Shown: positions 13,969 through 17,757 of the stretch, in pieces
How positions within the stretch are numbered: the stretch's first letter is position 1
How the letters are laid out: every line of letters starts with the position of its first letter
DNA from: SVTX01 sp045602385
Lineage (GTDB): Bacteria; Bacillota; Clostridia; Oscillospirales; CAG-272
DNA: 17,757 nucleotides
Reading direction: 5' to 3'
Assembly (NCBI GenBank): GCA_045602385.1
Contig: JAZSBL010000048.1
Location: 1 to 17,757 of the forward strand
Position numbers and translations under genes: made by a program
The notes under the pieces: generated by a model
Seen by the model: only the letters and a program-made list of their open reading frames with translations
Database searches by the model: none
What the model was told of the DNA's origin: nothing

Positions 13969-14110
13969 AAGCCTCCCTTGTGTAAAGGGAAATAATTTGC
14001 AGAGCAAATTGGCGCGCAAGCGCGACGGAGGGATTGTTTTATTGCACAATGTTACTTTTACAATCCCTCAGTCAGCAAAGCTGACAGCTCCCTTTACACA
14101 AGGGAGCCTT
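13969..14110 (+). mobile_element. MITE/REP-like hairpin-ended element, copy 2 (142 bases)
   Basis: It starts AAGCCTCCCTTGTGTAAAGG and ends with the inverse of AAGGCTCCCTTGTGTAAAGG. Inside are an AATTTGC/GCAAATT hairpin, a GCGCGC/GCGCG hairpin, the GGGATTGT/ACAATCCC pair, and GTCAGC/GCTGAC. The plan is that of the copy at 9753-9879, read on the other strand. It has no gene and follows the two 97-base units with the same spacing, so its left end served as the duplicated piece. Confidence 0.82.
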
Positions 14111-14140
14111 TATTTTTGCCTGCCCGTGGATGATTTAATA

Positions 14141-14175
14141 AAAAAAGAACCGACCCATCGGGTCGGCTCTTTTTT
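14141..14175. terminator. Bidirectional terminator between galM unit and M6 gene
   Basis: CCGACCC (14150-14156) pairs with GGGTCGG (14160-14166), extended outward by AGA/TCT and A/T pairs. An A-run lies on the left and a T-run on the right, so it can end transcripts from both sides. On the minus strand it begins 6 bases after the stop of the long lipoprotein gene. Confidence 0.92.
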
Positions 14176-14180
14176 GTTAT

Positions 14181-17100
14181 TTAATTGAAAGTAATCGTAA
14201 CGGTTGCGCTGTCGGCAGTGACACTTGTAAAGGTGACGCTAAATCCGAGAGCTGATGCCGAGTAGTCCTGCTGAACAGAGCCGAGCGTTGCTCCCGTCAT
14301 CCAGAGGTCGTTTGCCGATGCATACTTCATACCGTCGTAGGTGTCGCTTTCAAAGCTCGTGTCACCGTCCGCCTCAACAAGCTTGATAAGAGCGGTGTCG
14401 GTCATCGAGTTGTTGTTGTCGGTAAATGAGAAGTAATCATCACTGAAGGGATTGTCAATGCTTGCCGAAACGTGATAGATACGCGCACCGAAAGCTGTGC
14501 CGTGTTCGTATTCATCGTTGGGATCGAAGTAGAGATAGCTGTAATCGCAATCTCCGTGGAACTCGTTAAGCCCTGTTGCGGTGTAAAGGTCAATGAGAAG
14601 ATACTCACTGAAATATGTTCCGTCGTAGTCAAGGGGAACGAGAATAAACTGTCCCGACTCGGCAGAGGAGCTTATCGTGACCGTCTTGGTGGAGTCAACT
14701 ATTGTGGGAGTTACCCAACCGAGAAGGAGCTTGGAGTATACGTTGTGGTCGCCGATGGTGTAGTCCATCATGTCCGCACCGCCAAGTCCATCGTCGCTGC
14801 CCTGGCCCTCATTGTAGTCATAGTAGTCGTCAAGACCGAGAAGGTGACCTGTCTCGTGAATGTAGGTGGTCGCGTTGATCTTAAGACCCTCGTAGCCGTA
14901 TTCGGTGCCCTCGACATCCTCATACATAAAGTCAACGCTTGCAAAGAGATAGTAGTGAGCCCTAACGCCATCGTATGTGTCACTCTCAAAATGCCATGTA
15001 ACGAATGCCCAGTAGTTGGAATCATCGCTCTCGTAGTCCATCGGCACGCTGTAAATGAGGTATACCGCGTCTATGTATCCGTCACCGTTGGTGTCGTAGT
15101 TCGAGAGATCGAGAGTATCGTCGATCATGTCAAGCGCGTAGTCGAGAATGTTCTGCGCGCCGTACTCGTCGGTTTCATACGACGATGATTTGCTCGGCAT
15201 AGTCACAGGGTTAGCAATATCAAAGGAGAGATTGAGCTTGCCGAAAGACGAAGCGGTGTAGTAGGAGCTTACGCTCTGCCAGCCGGTCTGCGCCGCCGTG
15301 CCGTTGAAGGCTATCTCAAGATCTGAAAGCTCGCTTGAATTAAACTTGTCATTGGAGAACTGAACGGGAATGATCAACGCGGAGTAAGATCCCTCTGCGG
15401 GAAGACCGATAGCAAGGTGGTTTTCGTCACTGTTCGGATCGTTTTTGATGTAATCCTGTATTGCATTTTGGAGAGGGCTGTTTTGAGAGCTGCCAACGCC
15501 GTTTTCCTTATCCTCGATACCGGAGGTGTAATCACCCTCGGGTTCGGTGCTGTCGCCCGTAGAGCCGCCGTTGTCGTCCGTGTTGCCCGAGCTCTCGCCA
15601 TAGGTGACGGTAACCGACTGTATTCTGACCTGCTTACCTTCAACCTCAAGATAAATGTAGGGATATGCCTCGCCGTTCAAGTCAACGGTGTAGTCGGCAT
15701 AGCTTGCAGAAACCGATATCTGGTCAACAAGATCCCAGCTGTCGCCATCAACGGACGCGTATACGTAAAGGGTGGAGTCCCTGTATCCTGCGTTAAGTGA
15801 GAATCCGCTGATAAGTCTTGTAGATTCAAAGATCGCGCCGCCACAATGCGTTTCGTCATAGTAAAGTCTGAGCTGAGTTGTAAAGTGGGCATCGTATGTA
15901 ACAACGGTCAAGATGTCATCAAGCTCGTGTATCTCTTCGTACGCGTACTGTGTTCCCGCGCTGTAATTTGCAAAGGTGTAGGTGATCGTTTCGGTTACTT
16001 CGCTGCCGGCGTTTTCTCCTGTCGAGGTCTCTTCCTCAGGGGGAGTTATACCGCCTATTGAGGTTTCCTCCTCAGGGGGAGTTATACCGCCTATCGAGGT
16101 TTCCTCCTCAGGGGGAGTTACATCGCCCTCGTTTCCGGTGTTACCGCCTGCGGAACCGGCGTCTGCGAAGTTAAAGGTGTAGATAGATATGTCTGAGGTG
16201 GCGGATATGCCGTAAACAGTGAGATATCCCCTGTATGTTTCAAGATACTGAGGATTTCCGTTATAGGTTGCGCTCTGGCATCTTATCAATACGCCGCCGC
16301 TAACATCTTCAAATACGAATCTTGTATTGCTCTCCGCAGAGGAGACGAGCTTAACGTGTGTTCCGTCCGCGTAAAGATACTTGCCGGATACTTTAAAGGA
16401 ATAAGATCCGTCGCTGTTTCTGATTATCTCCCAAACAGCCGCCGCAGACTTGTCGGTAGTAAGAACGAGCTGCTGCTTTGACGAGCCGCTTGAGCTTGTA
16501 TACGTGTAAGCCTCGGTAGTAACGTAGAACGAGCCGCACTGAAGCTTAGCGGAGAGGGGAACATTGTTTGATACATCGCTTTCCTCCTCTTTGGGCTCAG
16601 TTTCTACCTCACCGGGTGAAGTTACGATCTCACCGGCAGAGGTATCCTCCTCCTTGGGGTGGGTCTCAATCTCCCCTGCGGTGGGCTCCTCTCGGTCGGT
16701 GGTTATTTCCTCCTTAGCGGTGGTCGTCTCCTCCTTGTCGGTGGTCATCTCCTCCTTGTCGGTGGTCGTCTCCTCCTTGTCGGTGGTCGTCTCCTCCTTG
16801 TCGGTGGTCGTCTCCTCCTTGTCGGTGGTCATTTCCTCCTTGTCGGTGGTCGTCTCCTCCTTGTCGGTGGTCGTATCCTCCTTAGCGGTGGTTGCCTCTT
16901 CGGTGGAGGTCGTTTCACCCTGTGTTGTGCTTGCCGCCTCGGATTCGCTGTTATTCTCCACGGTAGACGTGGTTTCACCCTCGCCGTCCGCATCCTCGTC
17001 ATCGTCATCGTCATCTTCTTCTATGTCGTTTACTACGATGATTACGGATTTAATCGCGTTCTTGTATGCGCAGGTAGCGGTATACATACCGGAAACGTCG

Positions 17101-17342
17101 AACCGGACGTCGGTGGTTATCATGTCGTCAGTGACCTCAACCGCCTCGCCGGTAGTTGTGTTTTTGATATGGAATAACGATTTGAGGTCAAGCGTGTTGC
17201 CAATGTTTACGCGGTAGCTTGAGCTTGTGCTGGTGATTTCATATTCGTATTCGGGTTCGAATATGGTTGTGGAGAGATCGCATGCCGCAAGGGTGGTCAG
17301 GATCAATACCACTGCCAATAAAAGAGCCAGATGTTTTTTCAT
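14181..17342 (-). CDS. Secreted M6-family metalloprotease lipoprotein with repeat linkers
   Basis: The 1053-residue protein starts with a lipoprotein signal (LAAC, lipidated C21). Then come an Ig-like beta domain (about 40-105), an acidic run (DDDDDDED, 110-117), ten 7-residue repeats of TTTDKEE type (150-219), a beta-rich domain (about 263-393) that resembles ricin-like carbohydrate modules, three PPEEETS(I/T)GG repeats (about 404-440), a second beta-sandwich-like domain (about 445-585), a low-complexity linker and the peptidase (about 615-1053). The catalytic zinc motif is H829-E-T-G-H833, followed by LLGLDD; a calcium-loop-like DTNGDGYID is at 750-758. This is the M6 (immune inhibitor A) pattern HExGHxxGxxD. 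It would be anchored outside the cell and degrade protein. The gene is alone, with its own promoter and terminator. The repeats may vary in number between strains. Confidence 0.9.
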   Translation of the reverse strand: MKKHLALLLAVVLILTTLAACDLSTTIFEPEYEYEITSTSSSYRVNIGNTLDLKSLFHIKNTTTGEAVEVTDDMITTDVRFDVSGMYTATCAYKNAIKSVIIVVNDIEEDDDDDDEDADGEGETTSTVENNSESEAASTTQGETTSTEEATTAKEDTTTDKEETTTDKEEMTTDKEETTTDKEETTTDKEETTTDKEEMTTDKEETTTAKEEITTDREEPTAGEIETHPKEEDTSAGEIVTSPGEVETEPKEEESDVSNNVPLSAKLQCGSFYVTTEAYTYTSSSGSSKQQLVLTTDKSAAAVWEIIRNSDGSYSFKVSGKYLYADGTHVKLVSSAESNTRFVFEDVSGGVLIRCQSATYNGNPQYLETYRGYLTVYGISATSDISIYTFNFADAGSAGGNTGNEGDVTPPEEETSIGGITPPEEETSIGGITPPEEETSTGENAGSEVTETITYTFANYSAGTQYAYEEIHELDDILTVVTYDAHFTTQLRLYYDETHCGGAIFESTRLISGFSLNAGYRDSTLYVYASVDGDSWDLVDQISVSASYADYTVDLNGEAYPYIYLEVEGKQVRIQSVTVTYGESSGNTDDNGGSTGDSTEPEGDYTSGIEDKENGVGSSQNSPLQNAIQDYIKNDPNSDENHLAIGLPAEGSYSALIIPVQFSNDKFNSSELSDLEIAFNGTAAQTGWQSVSSYYTASSFGKLNLSFDIANPVTMPSKSSSYETDEYGAQNILDYALDMIDDTLDLSNYDTNGDGYIDAVYLIYSVPMDYESDDSNYWAFVTWHFESDTYDGVRAHYYLFASVDFMYEDVEGTEYGYEGLKINATTYIHETGHLLGLDDYYDYNEGQGSDDGLGGADMMDYTIGDHNVYSKLLLGWVTPTIVDSTKTVTISSSAESGQFILVPLDYDGTYFSEYLLIDLYTATGLNEFHGDCDYSYLYFDPNDEYEHGTAFGARIYHVSASIDNPFSDDYFSFTDNNNSMTDTALIKLVEADGDTSFESDTYDGMKYASANDLWMTGATLGSVQQDYSASALGFSVTFTSVTADSATVTITFN
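16024..16131 (-). repeat. 36-base in-frame repeats encoding PPEEETS linkers
   Basis: Three units at 16024-16059, 16060-16095 and 16096-16131 are near identical; the second and third differ mainly at the right end. They encode a 12-residue Pro/Glu/Thr/Gly linker between the two beta-rich domains of the M6 lipoprotein. Confidence 0.9.
16686..16895 (-). repeat. Ten 21-base in-frame repeats encoding TTTDKEE
   Basis: Ten units of exactly 21 bases run from 16686 to 16895. Several inner ones (16749, 16770, 16791) are identical at the DNA level; the outer units (16686, 16707, 16875) have drifted, and two carry Met in place of the first Thr. They encode a highly charged, Thr-rich stalk between the Ig-like and the next domain. 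The identity of the inner units suggests recent slippage or unequal crossover. Confidence 0.95.
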
Positions 17343-17358
17343 AATATATCTACCTTTT

Positions 17359-17387
17359 TTGAAATTATTTTACATATTATATTATAA
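17359..17387 (+). promoter_or_regulatory. Possible plus-strand promoter, divergent from the M6 gene
   Basis: TTGAAA (17359-17364) and TTATAA (17382-17387), spacer 17. It overlaps the -10 box of the minus-strand promoter and is weaker. It is proposed because a plus-strand terminator at 17487 has no other visible transcript to end. Confidence 0.35.
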
Positions 17388-17409
17388 AACTACAATGTCG
17401 ATTTGTCAA
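17381..17409 (-). promoter_or_regulatory. Promoter of the M6 lipoprotein gene
   Basis: On the minus strand TTGACA (17409-17404) and TATAAT (17386-17381), both perfect, spacer 17. The start would be near 17374, giving a leader of about 32 bases with AAAGGTAG as the ribosome site. Confidence 0.88.
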
Positions 17410-17520
17410 TAACAATTTTCGAAAATCAAAAAAGCATCACGTACGGCGACCTGCGATAGAGCAGTATACTCGAACTAACAGGAAAAGGACAGAGAGTGTT
17501 TCACATTCTCTGTCCTCTTT
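17394..17520 (+). ncRNA. Possible small RNA between the divergent promoters
   Basis: This stretch has no open frame that I would call a gene, yet it ends in a strong terminator (17487-17520) and may start at a weak promoter (17359-17387). It contains a perfect ATTTTCGAAAAT palindrome near 17415 and a small CTGC/GCAG hairpin near 17450. The evidence is indirect; the terminator might simply insulate the neighbours. Confidence 0.3.
17487..17520 (+). terminator. Strong intrinsic terminator
   Basis: GGACAGAGAGTG (17487-17498) pairs with CATTCTCTGTCC (17504-17515), a 12-bp stem with one G-T pair and loop TTTCA, followed by TCTTTTATT. The minus strand also has a short T-run after the stem, so it could work both ways. 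Confidence 0.85.
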
Positions 17521-17562
17521 TATTGACAACCACTGACTTAATTAAAGACACCAAATTTTGTC

Positions 17563-17592
17563 TTTGTCAAATTATCAAGCTTTATTGACAAA
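17563..17592. promoter_or_regulatory. Inverted repeat at the -35 of the structured-RNA promoter
   Basis: TTTGTCAA (17563-17570) and TTGACAAA (17585-17592) are perfect inverted copies, 14 bases apart; the right copy contains the -35 box of the promoter at 17585. It may be an operator or simply two -35-like boxes; no good minus-strand -10 box matches the left copy. Confidence 0.4.
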
Positions 17593-17613
17593 TCAACAGA
17601 AATGTGATAAAAT
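17585..17613 (+). promoter_or_regulatory. Promoter of the structured RNA
   Basis: TTGACA (17585-17590) and TAAAAT (17608-17613), spacer 17. Seven bases beyond the -10 box is G17620, the first base of the long stem of the RNA. Confidence 0.82.
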
Positions 17614-17619
17614 ATACTC

Positions 17620-17757
17620 GTCACACAATCTAATATTTTTTCGTGTTAGTGGGAAACTATCCTTGGTAAAAGGTGTTTCCTTTTTTCCTCATACCCACTA
17701 ACACTGGCGAGAGATTGTGTGACAACAATGAAGGAACACTTTTTCGGTGCGTTCCTT
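17620..17757 (+). ncRNA. Structured RNA of unknown family (may extend past the edge)
   Basis: The region folds as a rod. GTCACACAATCT (17620-17631) pairs perfectly with AGATTGTGTGAC (17712-17723), 12 bp. After an internal loop of 11 and 7 bases, GTGTTAGTGGG (17643-17653) pairs perfectly with CCCACTAACAC (17694-17704), 11 bp. The apex holds a smaller hairpin (AAAC, CCTT, AAGG, GTTT; 17654-17678) and a pyrimidine-rich strand. The promoter at 17585-17613 predicts a start at G17620. A terminator-like hairpin follows at 17731. Rod shape with an internal bubble recalls 6S RNA, but it is shorter than typical 6S (about 180-200). No protein frame of note lies inside. A transposon-like inverted repeat is the alternative. 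Confidence 0.6.
17731..17757 (+). terminator. Probable terminator of the structured RNA, cut by the window edge
   Basis: AAGGAA (17731-17736) pairs with TTCCTT (17752-17757), with CAC/GTG inside; the T-run that should follow would lie beyond the last base. Confidence 0.6.

Noticed and set aside
13775..14110. CRISPR-like look of regularly spaced repeats
   Set aside because: The whole 97-base unit repeats, with no unique spacers and no cas genes; the repeats are an element end and its duplicated flank.
14472..15188. 238-codon plus-strand frame opposite the peptidase domain
   Set aside because: No ribosome site or promoter, and the opposite strand encodes the HETGH motif in a well-supported gene.
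16564..17217. Long Ser/Val-rich plus-strand frame opposite the M6 gene
   Set aside because: It is the antisense image of the Thr/Asp/Lys/Glu repeats; the minus-strand frame has the signal peptide, domains, promoter and ribosome site.

Overview
The window looks like chromosomal DNA of a Clostridia-like member of the Bacillota, probably an uncultured gut anaerobe. The grounds are strong Shine-Dalgarno sites, many TTGACA/TATAAT promoters with a 17-base spacer, numerous intrinsic terminators, a PadR/HAAS/DUF4097 cassette, an encoded CCA on the tRNA, and hairpin-ended intergenic repeats of a kind I associate with gut Firmicutes. The exact taxon cannot be told from the sequence alone. I see no prophage, CRISPR array or transposase gene.

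Left part (1-700, minus strand): the start of a four-helix-bundle (S23/IVP-like) gene that runs off the left edge, then an initiator tRNA-Met with its own promoter and terminator, separated by short repeats. Region 790-4712 (plus) is a five-gene unit behind one good promoter: a zinc-ribbon/TPR protein, a Cys/Lys-rich protein I do not recognise, a YidD domain with a two-helix membrane extension, an SPFH-SHOCT protein, and a four-TM protein with a cytoplasmic tail. It may act at the cell membrane and recalls, in parts only, the zinc-ribbon/SPFH genes of the Bacillus ydjFGHI group. Region 4806-7511 holds two single-gene units, a GldA-type glycerol dehydrogenase and an M20 (AbgB-like) amidohydrolase. 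Region 7521-9628 is the overlapping padR-HAAS-DUF4097 operon; the last repeat of its third gene is cut off by what reads as two compensating indels.

Region 9629-10050 is non-coding and made of repeats, including a 127-base hairpin-ended element. A small membrane protein (10051-10470, minus) diverges from a sugar operon (10602-13711, plus): nucleotidyltransferase, galE, galM. Region 13712-14180 again holds repeats: two 97-base tandem units leading into a second copy of the same element, in the opposite orientation. A very long secreted lipoprotein with an M6-type metalloprotease domain and tandem Thr/Glu repeats fills 14181-17342 (minus).

The right end (17343-17757) has no protein gene that I can support. 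It holds divergent promoters, a terminator, and the most intriguing signal of the window: a strong promoter whose expected start point coincides with the first base of a 12-bp long-range stem enclosing an 11-bp stem and a further hairpin, followed by a terminator-like hairpin at the edge. This looks like an independently transcribed structured RNA that I cannot assign to a known family.
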